A stretch of DNA of 64,000 nt from Bacteroidota bacterium (GCA_023458555.1 JAEWYS010000020.1:186001-250000), one strand, 5' to 3'. Shown: positions 36,011 through 45,400, counted from the stretch's first letter. Made by a program: numbers and translations. The notes: a model not told the origin generated them from the sequence alone.

Positions 36011-37735
36011 ATGAAACCAACGATCAAGCTCAGGGGAGCTGAATACATAATTAAACTGATCGAATTGCTTGAAGCCCGGGATTTGTTCGCATATCCCGGC
36101 GGAGCAATTCTTCCGATATATGATGCATTAGCTTTCAGCAAATTAAACTCGGTGCTGGTGAGACATGAACAAGGTGCTGCTTTTGCTGCTAACGGATATG
36201 CACGTGTTGCAGGACGGCCGGGATTTTGTCTGTCAACCTCTGGGCCCGGAGCAACTAATCTGGTCACCGGAATAGCAGATGCTTATGCAGATTCTGTTCC
36301 GATGATTGCCATTACCGGCCAGGTCGTTAGTTCACTTATCGGCTCCGATGCTTTTCAGGAAACAGATATCACTGGTATATGTATTCCTATTACCAAGAAA
36401 ACTTATTTAATCGGCAAAATAGAAGACGCTGCCGGCATTTTTCAGGAAGCGTATCGTGTGGCGATGGACGGACGTCCGGGTCCCGTTCTGATCGACATTC
36501 CTAAGGATGTACAAAACGCCTACATTACACTGGAAGAAGACTGGGAGCAAAGCTATACAATTCCTGAAAAGAGAATCTTATACAACGTAACCGACGCAGA
36601 AATAAAAGCAGCGGTAGAACTATTATCAGAAGCAAAAAAACCGCTGATTATTGCAGGTCATGGAATACTGCTATCAGAAGCATGGAATGAGCTTCGTGAA
36701 TTTGCCGCCCGTGAGAATATTCCAGTGATCACCACGATCCTTGGTTTGGGCTCCATTGAGCATGACAATCCGCTCAATTTTCAATGGCTGGGCATGCACG
36801 GTATGAAGTATACCAATCTTGCTGTTCAGGAAGCTGATCTGATATGTGCTTTTGGTATCCGTTTCGATGACCGGATTACCGGCAAACTGGATGACTTTGC
36901 TCCTAAAGCCAAAGTTCTTCATATAGATATCGACAAAAGTGAACACGGTAAGAATGTCAGAACGAATGTATTCCTGCATGGAGATCTGAAAAAAGTTCTT
37001 TCTGTTCTTCCGGATACCAGAACTGAAACAAACAAGGCCGATCGGGCTAAATGGCTTCTCTCTCTAAATGACAAGAAAGCAGAATTTCCGATTATGTCTC
37101 CGGAATATACACAGTTCAATGAAGTAACTGCAATCAAAGTTCTGGAAGAAATGATCAGTGACGATGCAATCATTACCACCGATGTTGGACAGCATCAGAT
37201 GTGGGCAGCCCAATATTGTCAGCGTATACAGCCTAATCATTTTCTTACTTCCGGCGGTCTTGGCTCAATGGGCTTTGGTCTGCCGGCCGCCATGGGTGCT
37301 CAGGCTGCTGCTCCTGATAAAGAAGTCTGGTGTATTTCCGGAGATGGTTCTTTCCAGATGAATCTTCAGGAACTAATCACATGTGTTCAGGAGAAATGGC
37401 CGATAAAGATACTTCTGCTTGACAATGCTTACCTGGGAATGGTAAGACAGTGGCAGGAGCAGTTCTATGAGCGTAACTACTCCGGCGTTGAGTTACTCAA
37501 TCCGGATTTTGTAATGCTTGCACAGGCATGTCATATGGAATCTGTAAGAGCCAACAACGCGGAAGAGCTTAATGAAGCCATAAAAATGGCACAGGCATGT
37601 AAAGATAAGCCTTTCCTTATCCATGCCAGAGTTCTGAAAGAAGAAAATGTACTTCCGATGGTTGCCCCCGGCACCAGCCTGTCTGATACAATATATTATC
37701 CTGTCAAACCTAAGAGTATTACCGAAAAGGCTTAG
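36011..37735 (+). CDS. ilvB: Acetolactate synthase large (catalytic) subunit
   Basis: ThDP-dependent enzyme that makes acetolactate or acetohydroxybutyrate for Val/Leu/Ile. The 574 residues have the catalytic Glu in VRHEQGAAFAANGYAR near 54, an FAD-binding middle domain, and the ThDP motif GDGSFQMN ... LDNAYLGMVRQWQ near 443-480. No ilvN (small regulatory subunit) follows: the operon ends with a terminator at 37754. ilvC and ilvE are also absent, so they must be elsewhere. Confidence 0.97.
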   Translation: MKPTIKLRGAEYIIKLIELLEARDLFAYPGGAILPIYDALAFSKLNSVLVRHEQGAAFAANGYARVAGRPGFCLSTSGPGATNLVTGIADAYADSVPMIAITGQVVSSLIGSDAFQETDITGICIPITKKTYLIGKIEDAAGIFQEAYRVAMDGRPGPVLIDIPKDVQNAYITLEEDWEQSYTIPEKRILYNVTDAEIKAAVELLSEAKKPLIIAGHGILLSEAWNELREFAARENIPVITTILGLGSIEHDNPLNFQWLGMHGMKYTNLAVQEADLICAFGIRFDDRITGKLDDFAPKAKVLHIDIDKSEHGKNVRTNVFLHGDLKKVLSVLPDTRTETNKADRAKWLLSLNDKKAEFPIMSPEYTQFNEVTAIKVLEEMISDDAIITTDVGQHQMWAAQYCQRIQPNHFLTSGGLGSMGFGLPAAMGAQAAAPDKEVWCISGDGSFQMNLQELITCVQEKWPIKILLLDNAYLGMVRQWQEQFYERNYSGVELLNPDFVMLAQACHMESVRANNAEELNEAIKMAQACKDKPFLIHARVLKEENVLPMVAPGTSLSDTIYYPVKPKSITEKA

Positions 37736-37753
37736 AAATAGGGGATCAATTAT

Positions 37754-37786
37754 AAAAAAACCTGCCCGATCAGAGCAGGTTTTTTT
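37754..37786 (+). terminator. Bidirectional terminator between ilvB and cdaA
   Basis: Stem AAAAAAACCTGC / GCAGGTTTTTTT with a nine-base loop; A- and T-runs on both sides let it serve the plus-strand leu-ilv operon and the minus-strand folP-cdaA pair. Confidence 0.9.
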
Positions 37787-37804
37787 ATACCATTATCAGA
37801 TAGA

Positions 37805-38677
37805 TCACTGATACTGCTCGGTTCCGCTCTCTCCGCTTTTCTTTTTTTTCTCTCCTTTCTCCTCAAGACGCAACTTATCTTCATCCTCGAACAGATAGAA
37901 GCTAAGCTTTTGCTTAAGCTCAGCTTTGGAAAGATTATGAAAAAGCTGTCCGTTGTAGGCTAGTGCAATCTCTCCTGTTTCTTCTGATACAATCAGCACA
38001 ACACTATCGGTAACTTCGGTCATTCCAATTGCGGCCCTGTGACGTAAACCATAATTTGCCGGGATTTCTTCATTCTCCGAAACCGGGAGAATACATCTGG
38101 CAGCTTTTATCCGTTTGTTGGCGATAATAACAGCTCCATCATGCAACGGGCTGTTTTTCTGAAAAATCGATAATAGCAAACGTTTAGAAAGCTCCGCATC
38201 TATAATATCACCGGATTCTGCATAAAACTTAAGCTCTGAGCTACGGCTAAACACAACTAATGCACCGGTATTTGTTCCACCCAGAATTTTTGCAGCTTCA
38301 ATAACCGGCGTGAGATCAAAACCCGATTTCTTTGATTTTTTCTTCCAGGGCCAGCGTTTAAACAGATTATCATTATTGAAGGCCGTCGTCTTTCCAATAA
38401 TAACCAGAAACTTCCGGATTTCCTGTTGAAAAAGGATTAATGCCGCAATAACACCGACATTAATAAATTGCCCGAGGATCGATGTAAGGAGATCCATTTT
38501 GACAGCTTTTACTACCAGATAAAACAGATAAATCGAAAGAACACCTAAAAAAATCTTAACGGCAACACTACCTTTCAGAAGCTTGTACAACTGATAAAGA
38601 AGAAGAGTGACCAGCAGGATGTCAATAACATCTATAGTGGTGATCTCCAGAAACCCTATTTTATATCCTGCTATCAA
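37805..38677 (-). CDS. cdaA: Diadenylate cyclase CdaA (membrane DAC)
   Basis: Makes cyclic di-AMP from two ATP. The 290 residues contain three N-terminal membrane helices (about 15-95) and the DAC domain with PLHDGAVII near 180 and RHRAAIGMTE near 212, the DGA and RHR catalytic motifs. The tail is highly charged (EDKLRLEEKGEKKKKSGESG). It overlaps the end of folP by 4 bp, a pairing seen often in Bacteroidota. Cyclic di-AMP commonly controls potassium and cell-wall balance. Confidence 0.95.
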   Translation of the reverse strand: MIAGYKIGFLEITTIDVIDILLVTLLLYQLYKLLKGSVAVKIFLGVLSIYLFYLVVKAVKMDLLTSILGQFINVGVIAALILFQQEIRKFLVIIGKTTAFNNDNLFKRWPWKKKSKKSGFDLTPVIEAAKILGGTNTGALVVFSRSSELKFYAESGDIIDAELSKRLLLSIFQKNSPLHDGAVIIANKRIKAARCILPVSENEEIPANYGLRHRAAIGMTEVTDSVVLIVSEETGEIALAYNGQLFHNLSKAELKQKLSFYLFEDEDKLRLEEKGEKKKKSGESGTEQYQ

Positions 38678-39528
38678 AAATACAGTTTATTAAAAAGTTT
38701 AATTGTCTCAACAGCTTCTCTGACATCATGCACACGCAGAAAAACTGCCCCCTGCTGAAGTGCGACCATATTTAGCGCAATAGTGCCCGGCATTGCTTCT
38801 TCAGCAGACACATTCAGTGTCTTATAAATTAAAGATTTTCTGGAAAGACCCGCAAGCACCGGATACTCTAACATACTGAAACTGCTCAACTCTTTCAGCA
38901 ACGAGAAATTCTGATTTATGTTTTTGGCAAACCCAAACCCTGGATCCAGTATTATATCCCTTACCCCTAAATTAGTTAATATTTCCAGTTTTTGCTGAAA
39001 ATATCGAATCAAATCCAAAATTAAATCTTCATATTCATTAAGATGAATCATTGTCTCCGGACTTCCCCGCATATGCATAAGTACATACGCAATATCCAGT
39101 GATGCTATTGTTGCAAACATTTCCGGATCAAGAGTTCCCCCTGAAATATCATTGATTACCGAGGCTCCGGCTTCAGCAGCTTTTCGGGCAACAGCCGACC
39201 GAAAAGTATCTACAGAAAAATAAGCGTCCGGAAACTCCGAAACCAGTCTTTTCAACGAAGGCACCAGGCGTCCTTCCTCCTCTTGTTCTGAAACTTCCGG
39301 TGCTCCCGGCCTGGAGCTATATGCTCCGATATCGAGTATAAATGCCCCCTGATCAAGCATCTCTTCTGCTTTCTTAAGTAACGCAAGATCACTGCCAAAA
39401 CGGCTGCCCGAGTAAAAGGAATCAGGTGTCAGATTAAGAATCCCCATCACTTTCGGACTATCCAGGCAAATCAGATTTCCCCGAAGCCTCAATGCTTTTT
39501 TTTCCCAAAAAACCGTATATTTATCCAC
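38674..39528 (-). CDS. folP: Dihydropteroate synthase
   Basis: Condenses p-aminobenzoate with the pterin pyrophosphate in folate synthesis; target of sulfonamides. The 284 residues carry MGILNLTPDSFYSGSRF near 28-44, DIGAYSSRPGA near 67-77, VDTFRSAVARKA near 107 and DPGFGFAKN near 202. The first codon is GTG at 39528. It is divergent from the DUF1599 gene with little space between, and is translationally coupled to cdaA. Confidence 0.96.
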   Translation of the reverse strand: MDKYTVFWEKKALRLRGNLICLDSPKVMGILNLTPDSFYSGSRFGSDLALLKKAEEMLDQGAFILDIGAYSSRPGAPEVSEQEEEGRLVPSLKRLVSEFPDAYFSVDTFRSAVARKAAEAGASVINDISGGTLDPEMFATIASLDIAYVLMHMRGSPETMIHLNEYEDLILDLIRYFQQKLEILTNLGVRDIILDPGFGFAKNINQNFSLLKELSSFSMLEYPVLAGLSRKSLIYKTLNVSAEEAMPGTIALNMVALQQGAVFLRVHDVREAVETIKLFNKLYF

Positions 39529-39566
39529 TCCGAAAGCAAAATTTTAAAAACGAAACGATTACAACT

Positions 39567-40109
39567 TTGATTAATACAACTGCCACCGAATATAAGGAGG
39601 TTATCAGTCTTTGTAAAGATATTTTTATCAAGAAAACAAAGGATTATGGCACTGCATGGCGGATTCTTCGTTTACCGTCAATAACTGACCAGATTTTTAT
39701 CAAAGCTCAACGTATTCGTTCTATTCAGGAAAAAGGCATCCAGAAAGTTGCTGACGATATCCGATCTGAATTTATCGGGATTGTCAATTACAGCATTATT
39801 GCTCTGATGCAATTACAATTACAGGCACAGGACAACCAGGACATGGATCTTGATACGGAGCAAGTTGAAAAGCTGTACAATCAGGAAGTTGATGCGACCA
39901 TACAGCTTCTGTTAAATAAAAATCATGATTATGGAGAGGCCTGGCGGGAAATGCGTGTCAGCTCTATCACTGACATCATACTGATGAAGCTTTTCCGCGT
40001 AAAACAGATAGAAGATAATTCTGGTAAAACAGTCATTTCCGAAGGTGTAGATGCCAACTACCGCGACATGATCAACTATGCCGTATTTTGTCTCATAAAA
40101 CTTAAGTAA
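39567..40109 (+). CDS. DUF1599 (Nmad1-type) protein with internal duplication
   Basis: About 180 residues. The frame is open from ATG 39492, but that start would overlap folP; the family-like sequence begins at TTG 39567 (INTTATEYKEV). The protein is a tandem repeat of one helical domain: KDYGTAWRILRLPSITDQI with VNYSIIALMQL in the first copy, HDYGEAWREMRVSSITDII with INYAVFCLIKL in the second. DUF1599 is linked in the literature to nucleotide modification (Nmad1), but no biochemical function can be read here. It lies 9 bp before a DoxX-type gene, a pairing common in this phylum. Confidence 0.85.
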   Translation: MINTTATEYKEVISLCKDIFIKKTKDYGTAWRILRLPSITDQIFIKAQRIRSIQEKGIQKVADDIRSEFIGIVNYSIIALMQLQLQAQDNQDMDLDTEQVEKLYNQEVDATIQLLLNKNHDYGEAWREMRVSSITDIILMKLFRVKQIEDNSGKTVISEGVDANYRDMINYAVFCLIKLK

Positions 40110-40118
40110 AGAACTTCA

Positions 40119-41231
40119 ATGCGTGTACTTCTCCAGATATTCAGATTCGTTGTCGGACTGCTTTTTATTTTTTCCGGCCTGATTAAACTTAATGACCCTT
40201 ATGGATTTTCATATAAGCTGACCGAATATTTTGAAGTTTTTGCAGCGGATTTTGGTCCGTTTTTCCATTTCTTTACTCCAATGGCCCTTGAGCTGGCATT
40301 TATTATATGTGTAAGTGAAATTGTTCTTGGAGTTGCAGTTCTTTTGTTCTACCGTATGATTCCGGTAACCTGGCTGCTGCTTCTGATGATTGTATTTTTT
40401 ACCTTCCTGACATTCTACTCTGCATATTTCGACAAAGTAAAGGAATGTGGATGCTTTGGTGATTTTATTCGCCTTACTCCCTGGCAGTCCTTCTGGAAAG
40501 ATATTATTCTCCTTGTTCTGATTTCCTTTCTGTTCGCCAAACGACACGATTTAAAGGGCAATTTCAATAACCTTAAAGGCGATATATTCGTATCGATATC
40601 AGCATTAATTGTAATGTATGCAGGTTTCCACAGCATTGCCCATTTGCCATTTATTGACTGGCTGCCCTATGCCGTGGGAAAAAGCATACCGCAACAAATG
40701 AAACCGGAAGAAGAGCCAATGTTTGTATACATTCTAGAAAAAGACGGACAAAAAGTTGAAATGAATAACTACCCGACAGACCCTTCCTATAAATATATAA
40801 GCTATCGGGTCCTTAATCCGGAAAAGAGCCAGCCCAAAATAATGGACTATCAGATATGGAACGATGAAGGAGATTACACAGACTCCAGCCTTACCGGCAA
40901 AGTCCTTCTCATCATCCTCAAAAATACTGACAAAGCTCTGAGCGATGGAAAATCAAGAAAGAATGCAGAGATACTCGCTCATGAGCTTCCTGCAATTGAA
41001 CAGACCAATATCACCCCGATGATTATTTCATCTTCCTCTCCCGAAAGCATTGAAAACTTCAGGCACGAAACCCAACTGGCGGCTCCGTATTATTATATGG
41101 ATGATACACAAATCAAAACAATGATCCGTGCCAATTTTGGGTTACTTCTTTTAGAGAATGGTATAATCAAAGGAAAGTGGCATCAGAATGACCTTCCGGA
41201 TACAGATCAACTAACTAGTTTGCTGAATTAA
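40119..41231 (+). CDS. DoxX-family membrane protein (BT_3928 type)
   Basis: 370 residues: an N-terminal half with four to five membrane helices typical of DoxX (LLQIFRFVVGLLFIFSGLIKLNDP at the start) and the conserved ECGCFGD cysteine pair near 107-109, followed by a soluble thioredoxin-like C-terminal half (about 200-370: KVLLIILKNTDKA, MIISSSSPES, NFGLLLLENG). The tail lacks a CxxC. The combination suggests an envelope redox or quinone-linked function. Neighbours: DUF1599 9 bp upstream, permease 7 bp downstream. Confidence 0.8.
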   Translation: MRVLLQIFRFVVGLLFIFSGLIKLNDPYGFSYKLTEYFEVFAADFGPFFHFFTPMALELAFIICVSEIVLGVAVLLFYRMIPVTWLLLLMIVFFTFLTFYSAYFDKVKECGCFGDFIRLTPWQSFWKDIILLVLISFLFAKRHDLKGNFNNLKGDIFVSISALIVMYAGFHSIAHLPFIDWLPYAVGKSIPQQMKPEEEPMFVYILEKDGQKVEMNNYPTDPSYKYISYRVLNPEKSQPKIMDYQIWNDEGDYTDSSLTGKVLLIILKNTDKALSDGKSRKNAEILAHELPAIEQTNITPMIISSSSPESIENFRHETQLAAPYYYMDDTQIKTMIRANFGLLLLENGIIKGKWHQNDLPDTDQLTSLLN

Positions 41232-41238
41232 GGATAGT

Positions 41239-42291
41239 ATGCTTACTTATATAATAAAAAGACTTTTCTACGGTTTTCTGGTCCTGATCGGAGTTGTAGT
41301 AATTGTATTTTTCCTTTTCAATGTATTGCCAGGCGACCCGGTAGCAATGATGTCCGGACAGAGAACGGATGTTGCTACCCGGGAAACAATCAGTAAAGAC
41401 CTGGGACTTGACAAACCCCTGCCAGAGCAACTTCTGATGTATCTGAAGGATCTCTCCCCGCTTTCTTCACATGCTGATACTCCTGACAATCAAAAAAAAT
41501 ATGATTATGTCAAACTATTCAGCATAGACGATAATGCGTATGTAGTAAAATGGCCCTACCTTCGCAGATCTTTTCAAACAAATAAGAAAGTCAGTGAGAT
41601 TATAGCTGACAATATGGAAAGCACATTCTGGCTGGCCTTTTCAGCCATGGCTTTTGCTACTTTTTTCGGAATTGCACTGGGTGTCATTTCATCTCTAAAA
41701 CAGAACTCGCTTCTCGATCATACAATTATAACACTAAGTGTAGCAGGAATATCTGCTCCATCGTTTGTTCTTGCCGCAGTCGTTGCCATGATATTCGGAT
41801 TCTATCTGAGCGAATATACCGGCCTGAATCTGACTGGTCAGCTGTGGGAAACCGATTTACATGGCCGCCGGCTTATGCTCAAAAACCTTATACTTCCTGC
41901 ATTTACATTGGGCTTGCGACCATTAAGCATCATCGTGCAGCTGACCAGAAGTTCTATGCTTGAGGTACTTAGTCAGGACTATATCAGAACTGCCAGAGCA
42001 AAAGGCCTCAGGGATAAGATCATTATTATGAAACATGCCCTCAAAAATGCGCTCAATCCTGTTATTACAGCTGTCAGCGGGTGGCTTGCATCACTTATGG
42101 CCGGGGCATTTTTTGTTGAATATATCTTTGACTGGAAGGGCCTTGGCTCCATCACAATTGCAGCTGTTTATCAGCTGGATTTTCCTGTTGTAATGGGCTC
42201 TACTCTGTTTGTCGGAGTTGTCTTTATTCTTATCAATATATTTGTTGATATTCTCTATGCATTGATTGACCCGAGAGTCCGTCTTCAATAA
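41239..42291 (+). CDS. ABC transporter permease, OppB/DppB type, without partner genes
   Basis: Inner-membrane permease of peptide/nickel-type transporters. The 350 residues show the N-terminal helix YIIKRLFYGFLVLIGVVVIV, the FNVLPGDPV motif of the family, six helices and the EAA loop (DYIRTARAKGLRDKIIIMKHALKNAL in short pieces) near 247-272. No second permease, ATPase or binding protein is nearby. It lies in a tight plus-strand operon between the DoxX protein and aroK (12 bp). Confidence 0.9.
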   Translation: MLTYIIKRLFYGFLVLIGVVVIVFFLFNVLPGDPVAMMSGQRTDVATRETISKDLGLDKPLPEQLLMYLKDLSPLSSHADTPDNQKKYDYVKLFSIDDNAYVVKWPYLRRSFQTNKKVSEIIADNMESTFWLAFSAMAFATFFGIALGVISSLKQNSLLDHTIITLSVAGISAPSFVLAAVVAMIFGFYLSEYTGLNLTGQLWETDLHGRRLMLKNLILPAFTLGLRPLSIIVQLTRSSMLEVLSQDYIRTARAKGLRDKIIIMKHALKNALNPVITAVSGWLASLMAGAFFVEYIFDWKGLGSITIAAVYQLDFPVVMGSTLFVGVVFILINIFVDILYALIDPRVRLQ

Positions 42292-42303
42292 TTCTATTCT
42301 TTT

Positions 42304-42816
42304 ATGTTATTATTCTTAATCGGTATGCCTGGTTGCGGCAAATCTACTTTGTCTGAATTTCTCTCAGGAAAACTTAATCTGAAAAGAATAGATCTTGATG
42401 AAGAAATTGTAAGCTTTGAGAAAAAAAGCATAGAGGACATATTTCGCGACAATGGAGAAGAATATTTCCGGGAAATCGAACGGCAAATGGTAGAAAAAGT
42501 CTGTAAACTTGAGAATGCAGTAATATCTACCGGAGGCGGCGCACCATGTTTTCACAACAATATGGAAACCATGAATAAGACCGGTATAACAGTCTTTCTA
42601 AATGTCCCTGTTCATACTCTCGTAGCACGAATGCATGCCCATGATGCAAACAGACCAATGCTAAATGGAAAGTCCGCTGAAGAGCTAACAGATTTTCTGG
42701 AGCAGAAACTTCGAGAGCGACTTACTTTCTATCAAAAAGCTGCGCTGATACTAAATGGCGAAAATATTCACGGTAATGAAATTATTACCGGTCTGAGAAG
42801 ACACGGTTTAATCTGA
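42304..42816 (+). CDS. aroK: Shikimate kinase
   Basis: Phosphorylates shikimate with ATP, fifth step of aromatic amino acid synthesis. At 170 residues it has Walker A GMPGCGKST at 8-16, the shikimate-binding Asp in DLDEEIV near 32, Arg in FREIERQMV near 57, and STGGGAPC near 76-83, followed by the lid and adenine-binding arginine (NRPML). The last gene of the DUF1599-DoxX-permease-aroK operon. Confidence 0.95.
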   Translation: MLLFLIGMPGCGKSTLSEFLSGKLNLKRIDLDEEIVSFEKKSIEDIFRDNGEEYFREIERQMVEKVCKLENAVISTGGGAPCFHNNMETMNKTGITVFLNVPVHTLVARMHAHDANRPMLNGKSAEELTDFLEQKLRERLTFYQKAALILNGENIHGNEIITGLRRHGLI

Positions 42817-42865
42817 CCATTCATTCTGATTCTGTAAAAACAACATTATTCAATATTCAGAAGAG

Positions 42866-43768
42866 TCAGTTTTTAAATACTTTATATAACTTCCCCTCAA
42901 TGATTATATAATACACTCCTTTGGGCAGATGCGCCATATTTATCTCACTCCCATTTGCAGAAAGTCTCACCAGCCCTCTTTTATTAACCACTTCATAGTT
43001 GACTTTGCGCGAAAGAGTAACTACATCGTGTACATTTACAGGATAGAAAGTTATGCTGTCTCCTCCAGCAAATTGTTTCTTTACGAAGCGGTCTTCCTTA
43101 CCTGCAAAAAGACAGACATATTCACCCTGCATCAGGTCCTGTACATAGATACTTTGGGATTTTCCTTTTAAAATCTCAGCTCCTGAAGTATCCTTAATAA
43201 CATACTTTACTTTGTCGGAAAAGAACAGGGAATCTCTGACAGTATGGGGATACATAAATATCTGCTCTTCGAATGTTGCTTTCAAGCGTTTCGCAACCTT
43301 ATATATATCAGCTTTCGCCTCAAGCACCAGCCCATTTTCATCAATCAGAAATGTTGCCGGAATAGCCTCAACATTATACAATTTTCCGATACTGTTGTCC
43401 CAGCCCTTAAGATCTGATCCATGAAAAGGCCATACCAATCCATCATTCCGGATCGCTTTCTCCCAGGCTTCTTTTTTTGTATCAAGGGAAATACTGAATA
43501 TCTCAAATCCATATTCATTGTATCGCTGATAAAGGTCAACAAGTTCCGGATTGGCCATGCGGCAAGGAAGACACCAGGATGCCCAGAAGTCCAGAAGGAC
43601 CATTCTCCCCCTTAAATCACTTAATTTAATCTTTTTCCCGGCAGGATCTGTAATTTCAAAATCAGGTGCATAAGCCCCCTTCTTTATTCCTGCCTGGGCC
43701 AACACGGTGCTTCCCGATCTCCCTGCAAATATGATCAGGATAAGAATAATAATTTTGTTAAAGCGCAC
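42866..43768 (-). CDS. Exported TlpA-type thioredoxin with C-terminal T9SS sorting domain
   Basis: 300 residues. The signal peptide (about 1-24) is followed by an AhpC/TSA-TlpA-type thioredoxin fold (30-165) with the active site WASWCLPCRM (Cys66, Cys69) and the cis-Pro segment AIPATFLIDENG. After a linker of about 60 residues the last 70 resemble a type A sorting domain: FYPVNVHDVVTLS, a strand VNKRGLVRL, then LPKGVYYIIIEGKLYKVFKN at the end. This suggests the protein is passed through T9SS to the cell surface or medium. Lone gene; convergent with aroK. Confidence 0.8.
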   Translation of the reverse strand: MRFNKIIILILIIFAGRSGSTVLAQAGIKKGAYAPDFEITDPAGKKIKLSDLRGRMVLLDFWASWCLPCRMANPELVDLYQRYNEYGFEIFSISLDTKKEAWEKAIRNDGLVWPFHGSDLKGWDNSIGKLYNVEAIPATFLIDENGLVLEAKADIYKVAKRLKATFEEQIFMYPHTVRDSLFFSDKVKYVIKDTSGAEILKGKSQSIYVQDLMQGEYVCLFAGKEDRFVKKQFAGGDSITFYPVNVHDVVTLSRKVNYEVVNKRGLVRLSANGSEINMAHLPKGVYYIIIEGKLYKVFKN

Positions 43769-43834
43769 GCTGTATACTAGTGTTAAATAAACTACAACAA
43801 TTTATCTAATAAATCTGAATAATAAAAGCATGCA

Positions 43835-45400
43835 TTAAAAGTGTGAACCAATCGTCAAAACAAAAGCAGTATTTCTCATACTAAGATGCGCTACGGGAGA
43901 TGGGCCCATGGGATTGCTGTATGGGACATTAATCGAGCCTGATCGCGAGTGATTTAGAGCCATATCCAGATAAAAAGTCGGCCATTTTACTCCAAAGCCA
44001 ACCGTATAAACCTTTGTGGCTGTATTTAGCTCATCCAGATTTTTCAAAGGATTGGAATATAGCGCGAAGCCCGCCCTATAGCGAAATATATTATTTCTTA
44101 TTTCTCCGCCGATACGGTAATTTACAGCACCTTTGTAGTTATTCTTGATAAAACGGTTGTCTGCGTTATATATATTGCGGTTTACCTTATCCGACAGGCT
44201 CAGCATCTGGTAAGGTAAATACTCAAGATCGGCAGATACAAAACCGCTTTTACCTAAAAACCACGCCAACCCGCCTCTTAATATAGCCGGAGTGGTTATC
44301 CGGTAACTATAATCCAAAGGAACTGTACTCAGTTCAGATGTTCCGGGGCTATAACCGGCAAACGGCACCTCATATGCCGGATTAAATACTGCCCGTAATG
44401 TATAAGCGTAATTCTGTTTCAGAAAATAAGCCGTAGGCGTCTGAAGAGAGAATCCAATCCGAATCGCTTCAACTGGTCGCGCAATAAAGCCAATTTTGAA
44501 GTTAAAGCCGGTTCCTGTTGTCTTGATTATCTCACTAAAGGTTATTTCCTCAACCGAACTTGACTGATCCAGCTTCTCATAATAATCTTTAGTCAGATGG
44601 TGACGAACAGAAACGATTCCCAAAGATGCCCCGAAGTAGTATTTGTCTGATACATTGGCTCCATAGGCGATATCAAACTGATTCTGAGCGCCCCGGGTGG
44701 TTATCAGCTGTTCCTGGTAGACTTCTTCCGGCAGCACATTGGCCGGATAAAATATTCCATCATTCCCGAGAAGAGAATCAACCGGGTTATAGAAATATGG
44801 ATAATAATCATAATCGGGCTCAACGATCAAAGACTGATATATCAGCTCTTCAAGTGAATAAAGGCTATTTACATCAATATCATCCAGATCTTCGGGGTAA
44901 TACCCGGAATTCTGCAATAAATTAGTAAAATACTGATTTATATAGCTCTGATTGTTATAACCTGAATAAAAGATCTGATTCTGGAAGTTGTTAATCCGGT
45001 TGTAGGTAATAGCAAAAGTCCCTCCCCGGAAATCCCCTGGTTCAATATCATCTTTGGCACCGCAGAAAGCAATTCCGAAATTTGGGAAGAACATATAGCC
45101 ACGACTGTCTCTGTCTTCATTTCCGAAATAGCCTGATCTCGAACCTGCAAATCCGATCCCGAGTGATCCGGCAGCCTCTGAGCTGCGATACGCTCCCAAT
45201 CCCGCCGGATTAAGACTGCCCATTGACAAATCTGCCCCTAAAGCAGTGCCAGCTCCTGCAAAGCCCTGAAATCGGGCGGAGCCACCTAATGAACTACCAG
45301 AAAACATAGATGCATATTCAAGCATGCTCTGAGCGCCGGATAATCCGGCACTTAAAAGCATTATAAAACATGCGGTGCTTTTGAGAAACCAATTATTCAT
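43835..45400 (-). CDS. FadL/OmpP1-like outer-membrane barrel protein
   Basis: 521 residues, starting at ATG 45400, where a signal peptide begins (MNNWFLKSTACFIMLLSAGLSGA, then QSML). The frame continues upstream to 45778, but that part runs through the next gene and has shadow-type composition (many Arg, Leu, His), so it is not used. The mature start has SSLGGSARFQGFAGAGTALGAD and SLNPAGLGAYRSSE, the pattern of OMPP1/FadL-like proteins in Bacteroidota (often annotated as hemin receptor-like). A row of alternating strands and a terminal Phe (TIGSHF) fit a barrel. Substrate unknown. It follows the lipoprotein gene by 52 bp. Confidence 0.8.
   Translation of the reverse strand: MNNWFLKSTACFIMLLSAGLSGAQSMLEYASMFSGSSLGGSARFQGFAGAGTALGADLSMGSLNPAGLGAYRSSEAAGSLGIGFAGSRSGYFGNEDRDSRGYMFFPNFGIAFCGAKDDIEPGDFRGGTFAITYNRINNFQNQIFYSGYNNQSYINQYFTNLLQNSGYYPEDLDDIDVNSLYSLEELIYQSLIVEPDYDYYPYFYNPVDSLLGNDGIFYPANVLPEEVYQEQLITTRGAQNQFDIAYGANVSDKYYFGASLGIVSVRHHLTKDYYEKLDQSSSVEEITFSEIIKTTGTGFNFKIGFIARPVEAIRIGFSLQTPTAYFLKQNYAYTLRAVFNPAYEVPFAGYSPGTSELSTVPLDYSYRITTPAILRGGLAWFLGKSGFVSADLEYLPYQMLSLSDKVNRNIYNADNRFIKNNYKGAVNYRIGGEIRNNIFRYRAGFALYSNPLKNLDELNTATKVYTVGFGVKWPTFYLDMALNHSRSGSINVPYSNPMGPSPVAHLSMRNTAFVLTIGSHF

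Noticed and set aside
39492..39566. ATG 39492 as start of the DUF1599 gene
   Set aside because: It overlaps the divergent folP gene, and the extra residues do not resemble the family start.
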